Origin: Albugo candida
Lineage: Eukaryota > Oomycota > Peronosporomycetes > Albuginales > Albuginaceae
DNA length: 64,000 bases
Direction of reading: 5' to 3'
NCBI GenBank assembly: GCA_905220665.1
Contig: CAJNAR010000044.1
Coordinates: forward strand, 1 to 64,000
Made by a program: the position numbers and the translations under genes
The notes under the pieces: model-generated
The model's database searches: none
Told to the model about the DNA's origin: nothing
Seen by the model: the letters and a program-made list of their open reading frames with translations, nothing else
Shown: piece after piece, positions 34,797-45,924 of the stretch
Layout of the letters: every line of letters starts with the position of its first letter
How positions within the stretch are numbered: the first letter of the stretch is position 1

Positions 34797-35649
34797 TGCA
34801 TCGTCCGATAGCGTAACTTGACAACAACACACCCATCTTCAACTAATCCGTCATGTACATGCTAACAAGTCTGGATTGTTTAAGTGTGTAAACGAGTTAT
34901 AGGTTCATAAGAAAATGAAGGAATGCAATCTCATACATTTAATTCTAGGCCTTGATAAAGCAATTATCGACCGATCCTGATGCTACATAAGATCCTGTAA
35001 AGAAAGCTTATTCATGTTGTGCACGGATACACGCTCAAGGTCATGCATACACAAATTCTATGGTGTTATCCCGTAGATAACGTCCCATACGAAGCATACT
35101 TCACCTATTTCTCGAGTCGAGAGAGCTCTGTATATGTATCCGTAACTTTTTATCATTTAAGTAGAACATAACAAAAAATTAAAAAGAAAGTTCTTCCAGA
35201 AATATGTCCCTCTCTTCCAATTCTTCCCTGTGCTTAATCTTATGTGTTTGCTCTTAAATTTCTAAAAGTACTCCGTCTCTGATTTTAAAGATGCTCATAG
35301 AGGTATTATGTATTGATCAAACAACAGAGCAATAGGTACTCCTTTGAGGCAGTAAATTTATCTGCAATAGAGTTTGCCGCTTTAGACTAATGTAGGTCCA
35401 TTCACACTTACACCGTCTGATATTGGACCTTGATTGGGGACACGCATTGGAATTTGTCGTCTTGTTTGTGCGTTTCCAATATCCTGAATTTGGTGGTACG
35501 ACTTCCTATGATCGGATCAACAATATCGGAGGACAATGAACAGCGCAGTCTAGCGATATTTATTTCTGTCCAAGTCAAGATTTTAGGGAATAGAATATGC
35601 CGGATGGACGATGAGGTTATCTCATCATGTCTGGTCAGGATTTTTTTAA
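34797..35649. other. Intergenic, no supported gene
   Basis: AT-rich, with short overlapping frames at 35408-35755 (minus) and 35430-35657 (plus) and no recognised family. Confidence 0.55.
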
Positions 35650-35735
35650 GGGTGTGACTATTGCCACAGACGTTTCGACAACGCCACAGACAAATCACCT
35701 CTGATTGGCTTATTTGTGTAACCCAATATAAATTC
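35650..35735. repeat. MULE left terminal inverted repeat (outer part)
   Basis: Pairs as an inverted repeat with about 44235-44317. It contains two CCACAGAC motifs and CTCTGATTGGC. The flanking sequence (TTTTTTTAA) and the right flank (ATTTAGTAA) are only loosely alike, so a 9-bp target duplication is not established. Confidence 0.8.
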
Positions 35736-36289
35736 AAGTAGGCGTTAGCATTCACTCACCCCTCCCCAATTTATTGGCTAGAATTCATTGATAATCATCA
35801 CTCATCTATCACGCGCGGTGACTCACTTCCAACTACACCTCGGCAAAAACACACTATAAATTGAACTCAAGTGATTGACCTTATACACTCAGCACACATA
35901 GTGCAAGACACTTATAACCGACACCCTCCCCCTAATTATGCGGCCAAATTTCAAAAATTTGTTGAATGCAGCTATACTTCTAACGTGCCAATAACCGGTT
36001 CTGTTAGCCAATCAGGGGTAGTGTATGTAGGTAGATTAATCAATCGCGATAATCTTTAGGGGTTCCGTAAAGCACTATTGGAGGATCCATAAAATAGGAT
36101 GTGCTCTATGGACAAGATTTGTGGATATCACTTCAGAAGTTCATAACGATCTCCGTATTTGTTTGCACTTAAAGCTCCTTAAAGTGACCATGCCACGTCT
36201 CAAAAAATAAAAGAAACACTTGTACATGGCATCAGTACATGCTGCAGATAACAAGAAGCAGAAAATTGATGTCCATGGTGATGTGCATG

Positions 36290-38395
36290 ACTTGAAAGTA
36301 GCACTGGCTGCAGTGAAAATAAATCTCAGATGGAGAACGAAAATGAAGTGGAAGATGATGACATGATTGTGGGAATATTGAGAGAGCTGTTCTCCCAGTG
36401 CTGTCCAACGACAGCAACCGACCAGTGCGGTAGCTGGGAAATTGTCATGCACACAAAGACGCAAGAGGCGGTGCTGAATGATGCTGCGAGAGGAACCAAA
36501 CCGTTGACTGAATACTAGACGCTGAAACCAATGTTTACAGAAGTTGGTGCTGAAGTGGATGTGAATAACGCAAATGATGCAGACCTGGATGATGAATCCG
36601 ATGTAGACGAGAGTTTTGAGTGGGCCAAAGATGAGATCAGTTTGGCAGTTGAGAATCTCAAAAACTTAAATCGAGGCCAAACGGGAAGAGCAATGCAGCA
36701 CATGCGCGTGAAGCAGCGCTACTCGGGTACTTTCGACTACTCAAAATAGGAAAAATGAAGAAAGCGGCAAGTTCCTCTATATCAGATGCAGCAGGAAGAG
36801 GGGTTCACTTTTCTATATCAATAAGGACATATGCTGAATCGTTTATGTAAGACGGGTCTCTGCCTCAGTAGAATCAAGGGAAACACGCCAAGTGATCAAT
36901 TTTTTCTCCTGGACGAGTACTGCATCATTACCCTGAAGCAATAGCTCCGTGCACATAAGTTCAACGTCGAAATTGCAACCTTGTCAAAACACACGAATGA
37001 AGAAATCCTCCCAGTGTTTAAGTAAGTTCTTTGCCCAAAAATTGCTGCATCTATATTTGTTCAATGAACACTTGGATCCGCCAGAGATCGATAGCTGCAT
37101 CGAGACAATTGGACAGAATATTTGAACGAACGATGATGCGCTGACTACAGTCCTCAGACATAACCTCCCGCAAAGTTGCGAAGTTGATTTACATAGATGG
37201 TCATGAAAGAGAAGATATTATTGAGTATCGCCATAAGTTTCTGGCCAGATTAGATAAACTTGATGCTCGCATGCCTGTTTTCCCTGCAAAAGATGATCAT
37301 TTCGAGAAAAACTAAGATGATGTAATATGGCCAGCAGCGAACATTCAACCACTTCTTCTGGTGACCCATGATGAAAGTACGTTTGTTGCCAATGATGCGT
37401 TGAAGCGCCTTTGGATGCCGGATGGAGAACAACCATTGCGCAAGAAAGGCCAAGGGATATCCATTCATGTCAGTGACTTCCTTTGTCCAATTTCGAGACG
37501 TCTCGCCCTGGACCAAGACAGAAAAAGAGTAGTTTCCGACGCTGCCCGAAAATGCATGTGTGATCATTCCCCTTGGAATCCAGTAAAAATAGACGGATGG
37601 TGGGAGGCAATAGACCTCTACAACCAGGTGCTTGATCGAGCAATCTCCATCTTTGAGGCACAATTCCCAGGCATGCAGGCCCTCTTTGCCTTTGACAATG
37701 CCACCAGCCACGCTGCCTTTTTGATGATGCGCTCTGTGCAAACCGCATGAACCTGGGCCCTCGTGGCAAACAACATCTGATGCGATACACGACTTGGGGA
37801 AATGGAATTTACCAGGAATAGGTTTATCCAGAAAATCATCTAATTGAAAAACTTCGTGGCAAGGCAAAGAGTATCAAACTTGTCTCTGAAGAACGAGGAC
37901 TTTGGCGTGCAGTCCTTACACCTGACTGTCGCGTGAAATGTCCTCCAACCGAACTGGACTGCTGAGGCAGAAAAATCATGGTACATCAACCGGACATTCT
38001 TCGCCATAAGTGCATGTTAAAGTAGCTTATTGCATTTTATCAGCTTGATCCGGAAACGTTTGGCGATTGTTGGTGCCGGCCCCATGATAATATTTTATCC
38101 AGAATTTCATTGCGAACTCAACTTAAACGAGAAGTTTTGGGGCTCTGCCAAGCGGTACGTACGAAATCACTGCAATTATTCATGGACTGGACGGAAGGAC
38201 ATGGTGCCAAAAGCATTGAATTCGGTCATTGTGGACGAGATAAAGAACTACTATCGAAAATCTCAGTGGTATATGGATATTTACCGCAAAGAGTTAAGTG
38301 CTAAAGCTTCGGAGTATGCCGTCATTCTCTCACCGACGCGTACCAAATTCAATCCTGATGGACATGAACTGCCTCACGGCTTGATACTACATTAA
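36290..38395 (+). pseudogene. DDE endonuclease transposase of the 35748-39194 element, broken
   Basis: The best-preserved part (37361-37750 and 38030-38395) matches the DDE superfamily endonucleases common in fungi and oomycetes. Motifs are THDESTF (first Asp), PLRKKGQGISIHVSDFLCP, DGWWEA, ALFAFDNATSHAAF (second Asp), FHCELNLNEKFWGSAKRYVR (Glu) and a C-terminal VPKALNSV and WYMDIYR. Upstream coding reads IYIDGHERED, the usual block before the core, and continues in phase through a TAA at 37313-37315. A phase change lies near 37745. A 37-bp foreign block near 38031-38066 breaks the frame between Asp-2 and Glu. An acidic N-terminal region lies at 36330-36749. Confidence 0.85.
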
Positions 38396-39129
38396 CGGGA
38401 CCATACTCTGGGAGATCGTTTCATAATCAATAACTTGGCATACACACTGAATAAAAAAGGTCGGTCTTAATAGTATCAAGTTCGACAGGTTTTACTGTGT
38501 GAGCATTCCCATTACTATGAACCTGAAGTAGTGGTTCCGTAAAACACAACTTTGGGCTTCTATAGTGGGTTGATGAATAAATTGATTAATTCAAACATTT
38601 CCAATCGGAAAAAATCCAAAATCCTTGATTTTCGGGCGGCCAAATATCGCTCGTCCTATAGAAAATGGCCGAAAATTGACCGAATTCCAAAGGCCTACTA
38701 GTCCATCAAAAATTAAGTTACGAGCAAGTGGCGTCCATTACCTCAAATCGTTGCCTATGTACTTAAATATAATGAAATTCGTTTTGCTGCATTAAAATCT
38801 TTTATGTGAAGAGGAAGAACTCTTGTCTACCGATTAAACGTCCTGATAATAACTATCTTGCACTATACACTATAGATCTGCTTTAGTACGTATATAACCA
38901 AAAGGAGCTTTTATTGAGGACATAAGAAATCTGCATTCATAAACAAAACGTTTCAGAAATTATAAGAAGCTATTTTTGATATAAAAAATAACAGCCTTAG
39001 CTTTTTCTCTGTGGGTATTCGCGATATAAGAGATTGGCCATTTGATCTAGAAAGCTGAGAATCTGATTTTTTTCCTTTCGAGTGGGATGGGTGGTAGTGA
39101 GTTGAGTGGTAGTAGTTTTACGAGTGAAT

Positions 39130-39194
39130 ATTGATTTTCGTCTAAAGTAAATTTCAGTGGATTTTGGCCAATGAATTAGGGGGTAAGTGAGTGC
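39130..39194. repeat. Right TIR of the TA-flanked DDE transposon
   Basis: Imperfect inverted copy of 35748-35812. Aligned cores are TTGGCCAATGAATTAGGGGG and GTGAGTGC immediately before the TA at 39195-39196. Confidence 0.78.
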
Positions 39195-39399
39195 TATCAA
39201 GAGGGTGAATTAATACTAAAGGCTCGCAAATTTATTGCTAGGGTGACTGTATCACTGCATCTACGTAAATTAGATACATAATACCTTACACGTTTCCACG
39301 ATTTCGGATTTCCTCGCTTCCCTCCCTACCATGCAGAAATATTCAACGAGCTGCGCAATAGTAACGGCTCAAACAAAAAACAAATTCAAAATACACGAA

Positions 39400-40430
39400 A
39401 GAATCTGATGTCAATATTCAGAACAAATTGATCCAGCCACCAACCGGACTTACTGGAGTCGAATATTGTTGTCGCAAAGCGATGGAAAGGCATTGAATGA
39501 ATTCGCTGCCACCCGAAGCTATGGGATAGTGACAAAATCACCCTGCAAGCAGCGTAAAGGGCACTATACGGTCCACTACAAATGTACCCATTGAGGGTCT
39601 TACTGCAATCGGCTTGGTCTATCGGAACAGACTAAAACACGAAAGACCTCGACAGTACTTGACAATTGTTCATTTCGCTTGAAATTCATAAAGGTGAACT
39701 GCATTGGACTTTCCACGTGGCTGAAGAGGATCATAAGCATATGCCATCCACCTCCACAAGCGCCCATCTTGTCCACCTCAGACTCGAAACAGAAATGGGC
39801 AAGACAATAGTTAGATTGTATGATGCTGGGGTCCCAACGAATATCATTCAAACATGTTTGCGGAGTGATCGGGGACTTGTTTTGCCTGAAAAAAACTGAG
39901 CAACGTCCGCCCGCCCGCAATTCTTGAAATTTCAGATTGCCATACACCGATGGATGCCCTTGTAAATAAATTTCGCAGATTGCAATTTGGTGTTGAAACA
40001 ATAGTGAGCAATGATGACGGAAAAATTTCCCACCTGTGCAGTACTTTACCCATCCAAGATCTACAGAGATGGCTCGGAGTCACAATGACATTTTTCTGGT
40101 GGATGCCACATGCAAGACAAATGCTTTGAAGCTTACGTTGTTGCATCTCGTTGGGTGCTCGTTAATGTAGAAACATTTACCGTCGCATTGTTATCATGAC
40201 GATCGAGAGTCAATCCTCATACTCTTCAGCAATAAACTTCTTTGGACCAATTAGGGACGAATCTCTTCCAATTTTTTTGTCGTTGATCGCGAGCTGGCGC
40301 TAATCTCAGGAATTCAAGAACACTTCCCTACTTCTCAAAGTCTGTTATGTGTATGGCATAAAGCCATAAACATAGTGGAAAAAATGCAAAGAATATTTTC
40401 CAAGGGGAACCGTTATTTAGCCCTTACCTT
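39400..40430 (+). pseudogene. MULE transposase fragment (plus-strand copy)
   Basis: Frames 39666-39899 and neighbours give HKGELHWTFHVAEEDHKHMP and MGKTIVRLYDAGVPTNIIQ, typical of the region before the MULE catalytic core. At 40085-40440 the core reads FLVDATCKTNALKLTLLHLV (first Asp), FFVVDRELALISGIQEHFP (second Asp) and LLCVWHKAINIVEKMQ. It ends at about 40430 without the Glu region or C-terminal knuckle. Several stops and phase changes are present. Confidence 0.82.
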
Positions 40431-40446
40431 TTCTGTGATCAGCCCC

Positions 40447-40507
40447 CAGCCTTCATAAATTCATGGCAATCGTAGCCTCTGAGTGTTCTAAACAAATATA
40501 ACAGAAT
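40447..40507. repeat. MULE TIR module 1, left copy
   Basis: Inverted match to 44141-44207: CCTTCATAAATT, ATCGTAGCCTCTGA and AAACAAATATAACAGAATA are shared. It ends where the 40515-41752 element was inserted. Confidence 0.8.
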
Positions 40508-40514
40508 AATTAAA

Positions 40515-41752
40515 GGCCACTGCTAAATGCACACCTCACCGATTGATAGCCAATCAAAAGCCTGGAAAAATTCCTTGCGTCGCGAAAGTGCTCGGACGTA
40601 TAAATTATTGTTGTACCTCTGTCTAAGTAGCAAGGTCTAGACCATGAACGAATAAAAAAGCAGCGTGAGAAATGATCGCTTCGGCGAAGCCATACTCTAT
40701 CTGTTCCGATCTTTCCTGCACAAATTCAGCTTTTTTGCTGAATCTAAGCGTTTGATGTCGCAAAAATGATCTTTTGTCTTATTGTAGAAGCGATCAACTG
40801 CTTCCTGCTAAGAAAGCAGTGGTGTAGCATCCATAGAGAGTCTTGAGCACACTTAAATTCAATAAATATGCGAGTAATTATAACAGAGAATACATCGGTG
40901 GCTTCATATACAAAAAAAGCCTATGTCACAGCAAGCCAAGTCGTCTAGTGCCGTAGCGAACATCAATTATACATTTAAGCGGCAACATTGTAAATACAAA
41001 ACGTACACATCAAACGTAGCTTGAATCTTTTGCCAGAAGATGTGTCTTCCAGTGAAAAGGCCGAAGAATCTCTCCAAATGACTCGTATACACTAACAAAA
41101 ATGAAATTAATCTATTTAGCACAGGAACATGTACCGAATCCAGTAACTAGGAGAAATGTGCCACGTCAAAGTATTGTTATAATCAGAAAGCCTTCAGCCT
41201 AGCCGTGAAAGAACATTTGTCTCAGACTCCTCGCAGCAGACATACTGATCAATCACTTCAGATTGTGGCTGTATAAGAACATGATCTTGGTTAAGATTCC
41301 AGCTGATCGGAGATGAGTGCAAGCAAAGTTTATGATGCTTTGAGGAAAAAAAAGGCCTTCATGATAGATCAAAACATTCATCAATGCTGGATGGCTTGAA
41401 AAGTGTAAAGATTATTTGAAGAGACACAAGACGGTCTATCGAGGGGTTTCTCCTATCCTGCCTTGAAGATTGCTCGAGTTATTATGCACTCGAATGATAA
41501 TAATTAGAAAGAGTAGGAGGTGTTGAATCCTCAAGGGGATAAGTGTCGTGTACAGGTTACGATCATTGTTGAAAGTGTGTGAGAAGGCGCAACATCTGCA
41601 CTTGAGTGACGAATCTGTTACAAAACATTCGTAACAGGAGGTAACTACGCGTCTGAACAGTTTCGCGACGTGAGGAAGCTTTACCAGGCTTTTGATTGGC
41701 TATTGATCGGTGGGGTGTACAAATAGCAAAGGTGGGGTGTACATTTAGCAGT
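40515..41752. mobile_element. 1.24-kb TIR element inserted in the MULE TIR
   Basis: Bounded by inverted repeats of about 50 bp: GGCCACTGCTAAATG... at 40515 and ...CATTTAGCAGTGGCC ending at 41752. The right TIR has an extra internal repeat of the GGTGGGGTGTACA.ATAGC unit. The flanks share TAAA. It separates the two modules of the MULE left TIR, which are contiguous in the right TIR, so it is a clear later insertion. Its inside has no recognisable transposase, so it is probably non-autonomous and its superfamily is unassigned. Confidence 0.8.
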
Positions 41753-41784
41753 GGCCTAAATAAAATTAGATTATGGAAATCGTT

Positions 41785-41850
41785 ATCCAACCCCCCAACC
41801 TTCATAAATTGATAGAAAGCGTGACCTCTGATTGGTCTGTATAGATGCAA
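41785..41850. repeat. MULE TIR module 2, left copy
   Basis: Inverted match to 44041-44106: CTTCATAAATTGATAGAAAG, then CGTG.CCTCTGATTGGTCTG and ATGCAACGGAATAA. Confidence 0.82.
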
Positions 41851-41909
41851 CGGAATAAATACAATGAAATCACACACAAAATACTTCGATTCCTGCAATT
41901 TTGTACGAC

Positions 41910-43560
41910 TTATTTTAAGTCAATATCCAAGTCTACTGCTGCAGGTGTTGCTGGTGTTAATAGTGCTCTCGGTGCTTCTGTTGCTTCTTGATGGCAGCTT
42001 CTGGCATTGTGGCCTGTTTTTTGGCATTTCCGACATCTTCGGCGATGCACAGGAACCTCCAAATCAGCAGTAACATGCTCGAACTTCGATGGAAGTCGCT
42101 GCGTTGAGCTCGATGGCCTACCACGCGTGCGCACTTGCACAGGTTCGCGGAATTCTGTCTCTGGGACTGCCAAGATATAGTCTAGAAGCACACACTTACG
42201 ATGATTGGAAGCATTCTCACAGTAATACATTTATCCTATTCAATGCTATCTCGATTCCAATCGGCATGGTCCCAGCCTCAACATGAAGATGCATTGGCTG
42301 TACCACCCACCAATGCTGATCAAATTAAGTAACAGACAGCGGCATAACTTGATAGCAAAAAATATGAGTGCAAGGATAGCCCATTGTAGATGTCGTCGAT
42401 CCTACAGGTAATTTTGAAGTTGCAGTTAGTTGCAGTAAATGTCACGTGTCGCAATTACTTGCACTTAGTAGCAGTCTACATACCTTGGCAATCTAGGTCA
42501 TCACGAAGCTGCTGCTGGTACTGCCGATGAGCTGAGCATAGACCTGCTATTGAATCTTTCCCCATCACCTCTGAGAACATGGAACCAAGCTGCATCGTGA
42601 CTCTAGTCCGCTGCTTTGCGTTTTGCTGCACAATGGCAGCGAGCTGGCCTTCGCAGGCAAGGCGAACTACTGAATTCACTGAGAGTAGATCCCCTGCAAT
42701 AAAGTAAATTCAAGATACTTATGACTGTTTCCAGCATAATCATCATACAATACAACTTACCTCTTGACACAGTGATCCATTTTTCAGGGCGGCATGGGCA
42801 CTCTCAACTGGGATGTTGTTACGTGTCCATAATGACGCTTATTGTGCAGGAAAGCAGCAACAAAACACTCCTTGTAAAGCATCCAAGTTGTCTCAAGGCA
42901 TCTCATCGAAGCTTCAGGATGGGAGGCATGCATTACTGAAAGTTGGGTTGAAAATCGGCAATGGCTGTGGCGGTAGCAAGTTGGCTCCAGGCTTGATTGA
43001 ATTCTCGCCAGGCTTCTGAGTCTTGAAACGCTGTCCTTTGCTTGGTAAGGATGTTTCTGCTGATATGCCAGCGGCAAAGCAAGCAAATGTATAAGGAAAT
43101 GTCTCTGAAGGCGCGCTCATAAGCGCAAGCTCCCGATCAGTGACAAAGGTGAATGCCGCATGCTGTAGGCCATTACTTCCAAAAATTACTTTGACATGGC
43201 GCATTGCGCATAAGTTGTCGGCCGAAGTCTCGTTCTTCATAAAGCAGTATGCAAATGTGGAGGTGGTATTCGTTGCTGTGATGCCAATAATATGGAGAAG
43301 AGGAAGTTCATATCTGTTCGTCTTGTAGGGAACATCAATAATCCAGATCCGACCAGCACTGCACTTGTTGCAAATCTCCTTTGCAGAAGGTGAGATAATG
43401 AGCAGGTAAGTTAGCCCGCTGCAGAAAATCATACTGAGAGAAGTAGTCAACGGGAGCAAGACTATCTAATAAAGCTACCAGTGAAGATCGTCCTGACAGC
43501 ATCCTGTTGCGATTTTAACGATGAAGATGTAGATATCTTGAACTGTGGCAATAACATTGT
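41910..43560 (-). pseudogene. MULE transposase with C-terminal zinc knuckle (minus-strand copy)
   Basis: In transcription order the pieces are the core IWIIDVPYKTNRYELPLLHI, TSTFAYCFMKNETSADN and FTFVTDRELALMS in 42914-43459. Next, in another phase, come SVMHASHPEA, KECFVAAFLHNKRHYGHVTT and RVPMPP (42784-43086), then the block around QQNAKQRTRVTMQLGSMFSE (42476-42679). Last is the C-terminal tail with RTRGRPSSSTQRLPS and a perfect CCHC knuckle, CRKCQKTGHNARSC (in 41910-42230). This order is that of MULE/FAR1-type transposases. Frame changes near 43080 and 42690 and at least one lost segment make it inactive. Confidence 0.88.
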
Positions 43561-44040
43561 TGTTTTAGCGTAGTGAAGTGATAGTACGGCCAGGTGTCAC
43601 ACCAAAATGACCCATCATCAAGATTGATTGCCGGCTCTTCTTGGTTGAAGGGCTCCCTTTTGGATGCGCAGACTGGTGAGCAAAGGGAGCATGATTGTGT
43701 TCTCCATTGTCAACTTGCACTTGCCATTGGCCAGACTTTTGTTTTCATAGTCTGGCCTTGAACGAACGCCTAGCGCTGCAGCTAGAAGAAACACGTTGGC
43801 GAGTCCCTACACCCATCACTGGGGGTTTGATTGGGAGCGGTCAAGAATCAAAGCTTTCATGTCTCCATTTGCCCTATTCCCCATCTTTTTTGTACGTTTG
43901 ATAACCACAACATAGCCTTGTTGGAGTGCATGATCATCAATTGCTGCTTTTGCCTGCTACATGGAAGCGTAGGCAACCTGGGGTGGTGGTGCAAGGCTGA
44001 TTATTGTACCTTCTAGAGGAGATAAAATGTGATTTTTATC

Positions 44041-44317
44041 GGATTATTCCGTTGCATTTACTCAGACCAATCAGAGGCCACGCTTTCTATCAATTTATGA
44101 AGGGTGGGGGTTGGATAACGATTCCCGTAATTTGATTTTATCTATTCTGTTATATTTGTTTAAACTAATCAGAGGCTACGATTCCCATCAATTTATGGAG
44201 GCTGAGGGCTAATATAGCTACCATATCGCCCAATCATATTGAGTGTACACATATTAGCCAGTCCGAATTGTTTTGTCTGTGGCACTGGTGAAAACGTCTG
44301 TGGCGATAGTAACACCC
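44041..44317. repeat. MULE right terminal inverted repeat (uninterrupted)
   Basis: Reading inward from 44317: the outer part (44235-44317), module 1 (44141-44207) and module 2 (44041-44106) lie together. Modules 1 and 2 are themselves diverged tandem copies (CATAAATTGAT...CCTCTGATT.GT...GAATA). This uninterrupted copy shows how the split left TIR was built. Confidence 0.82.
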
Positions 44318-44320
44318 ATT

Positions 44321-44342
44321 TAGTAATATAGACACCTTCAAC
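44321..44342 (+). repeat. 22-bp copy of the LINE 3' terminus
   Basis: Positions 44321-44342 are identical to 54192-54213, which is the 3' end of the full-length LINE plus the first bases of its target duplication. It is probably the tail of another, truncated LINE copy abutting the MULE end. Confidence 0.6.
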
Positions 44343-44424
44343 TGATGCAACCTATAACAAAATCTGTACGGTCGACCCTTATTTCATGTGGTTCAGATGA
44401 CCTCAACAAACGCCACATACACCC
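44343..44424 (+). pseudogene. Third MULE transposase, part before the Copia-3 insertion
   Basis: Allowing a small indel, this reads DATYNK, then LYGRPLFHVVQMTSTNATYT, the first-Asp block of MULE transposases. The reading continues across the Copia-3 insertion into 56461 onward (LFYCSMNKETTADYYWAV). It is therefore the 5' part of a gene split by Copia-3. The N-terminus is missing. Confidence 0.8.
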
Positions 44425-44664
44425 TGTTGGAAGATCATGTGTATTGAGTGCACAGTAATCGCCGCCATGAAGAGGAAGTGACTCTTACGACCGTGAAGGC
44501 TTACCAGAAGGAACTAGATCGACTGCGAGGAGCCGCGGGAGAAAAACTTACTTACTTTGAAGGTTCGCAGCGTGCGTAATTAAGAACTCCTTCCAACTAT
44601 CAACACCTTTATTCTCCATCCTACTCTGTTGTTAACATCGTGCAGACCTTATAGTTTGCCAATA
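44425..44664 (+). repeat. Copia-3 5' LTR
   Basis: 240 bp, paired with 56218-56455. Shared landmarks are GAGTGCACA, ACGACCGTGAAG, GCGAGGAGCCGCGGGAGAAA and TGTTGTTAACATCGTGCAGA. Confidence 0.93.
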
Positions 44665-44677
44665 GTCTATGAGCCCT
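44665..44677 (+). other. Copia-3 primer-binding site (tRNA-Met anticodon arm type)
   Basis: GTCTATGAGCCCT directly after the 5' LTR is close to GGGTTATGAGCCC, the complement of the initiator tRNA-Met anticodon arm found in Copia-1 and Copia-2. It carries a few mutations. Confidence 0.7.
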
Positions 44678-44779
44678 AAGTCGAAAACTTGGTAAAGAGA
44701 GCGTGACGAAAGAACAATAACACCTGGTCCCCACAAGTAGGACGGCTCACGAAAGGGGTCAACAAGGGGGATAAAGATG

Positions 44780-45841
44780 GAAGGACGGGCACAGCACAGA
44801 TGGGACATGCCGAAGAAAAGAGTGAAGATATATCGTCGGCAGCTTTTGCTAGAATGCTCCAGATGCTGGATGAGATCGACAGCCGTGTCAATTAAATTGG
44901 GCCTCGGCAAAATGGGAGCATCGTTTCTGGAGGCGCTCCGGAATCGCTTCTCTACCAGCAAAGATCCCTCACACAGCACCGCGAGGTCAAGGACCGACCA
45001 CGATTGGTCGTGCAGAGTCTGAGCTTAGTGGAGGACATACGCTAAATAATCTTGGTGACAATGGATTTGGAGCAAGAATTGTCTTCAAGGGTCGAGCAGA
45101 CAGCATGCCTATTGGAAGACATCCGGTATACAAATTGCCTAACTTGTCACCACCGGGAGCGATCAAGATTCCCAAGCTCATGATAAATATGTGCACAGAA
45201 GAAGAGCAATATGCAAGTCTCGGCACAGATTTCTAGCAGTGGGGATATGCATCCCTCGAAGCGATCGAGATGGCCGAGCTTCAGAGTCAAATTGCGTGGG
45301 GAGAACGTCTTAAAGTGAACAAGCTGGGAAAATACATGGTGCCAAACAGCGGGGCTGCATCGTATTTTTGAGCCAACGTGAGGACATAGTGGGCGGTCAA
45401 CCAGACGTTGTACCACGCACTCGACCAGCTGTACCAAGCATTCAAGGTGGCGATTACGCACCAACAGGCCGCCGAATTGTTTGCGAGTGAAAAAGACAGG
45501 TCGCGTTCGTGAAACCAGCATCTCTACCTCATCGCATTGTGTCAAAAAAGCGAGTCACACGAATGACTCGTCGTGGAAAATATTGTCAACTACGCGGCGC
45601 CACACCTCAAAATTGTGATGATGGTGCGATACCAGCCAAGTCGTACGGACAACCTCACCCATGCACAAGAGCTCATCGTATGGGCGCAAGAGATTGAAGA
45701 CGATGGAAAAGTGGTTAGGAAAATGACCAAGGGCATAGTTTAGTCAGTTTAGTGGAACATGGCAAGATTCAAGGTGACTCCCAAGGTGAAGACCGAAATT
45801 GTTACAACTACGGCAAGCGAGGAAATTTGGCGAGAAATGCC
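44780..45841 (+). pseudogene. Copia-3 gag with mutated zinc knuckle
   Basis: Broken frames give a capsid-like sequence (QLYQAFKVAITHQQAAELFA, then IVNYAAPHLKIVMMVRYQPS and NLTHAQELIVWAQEI). The zinc knuckle at 45800-45841 reads CYNYGKRGNLARNA: the second Cys is Tyr, the His is Asn and the last Cys is Ala, so zinc binding is lost. Confidence 0.82.
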
Positions 45842-45924
45842 ACAAATCGAAAAAAGACGATAGCCGCGGGAAAGCTAATTTTGTGTTGGATAAACACCTA
45901 GCTACGTTTTTGGCGTCACTGAAG

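Larger units (their letters stand above)
35748..39194 (+). mobile_element. TA-flanked DDE transposon (Tc1/mariner-related), inserted in the MULE
   Basis: The left end GCATTCACTCACCCCTCCCC is preceded by TA (35746-35747). The right end is its imperfect inverted copy (about 39130-39194) followed by TA (39195-39196). The TIR similarity extends about 45 bp (through TTATTGGC.A.AAT). A TA target duplication and a DDE transposase inside fit the Tc1/mariner superfamily in the broad sense. Length 3,447 bp. Confidence 0.82.
35650..44317 (-). mobile_element. MULE (Mutator-like) composite with long terminal inverted repeats
   Basis: The left end begins GGGTGTGACTATTGCCACAG and the right end, read inward, begins GGGTGTTACTATCGCCACAG. 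The pairing continues for about 90 bp. The right TIR runs on through two further modules (44141-44207 and 44041-44106) whose left partners sit at 40447-40507 and 41785-41850, split apart by insertions. Inside are a MULE transposase on the minus strand (41900-43560), another on the plus strand (39400-40430), a TA-flanked DDE element and a 1.24-kb TIR element. It may be one MULE with insertions or two related MULEs joined by deletion. Confidence 0.8.

Noticed and set aside
35430..35649. Left flank of the MULE composite as LINE 3' sequence, which would pair with the LINE tail at 44321-44342.
   Set aside because: Only a loose similarity near TCATCATCTCT; not enough to claim that the MULE inserted into a LINE.
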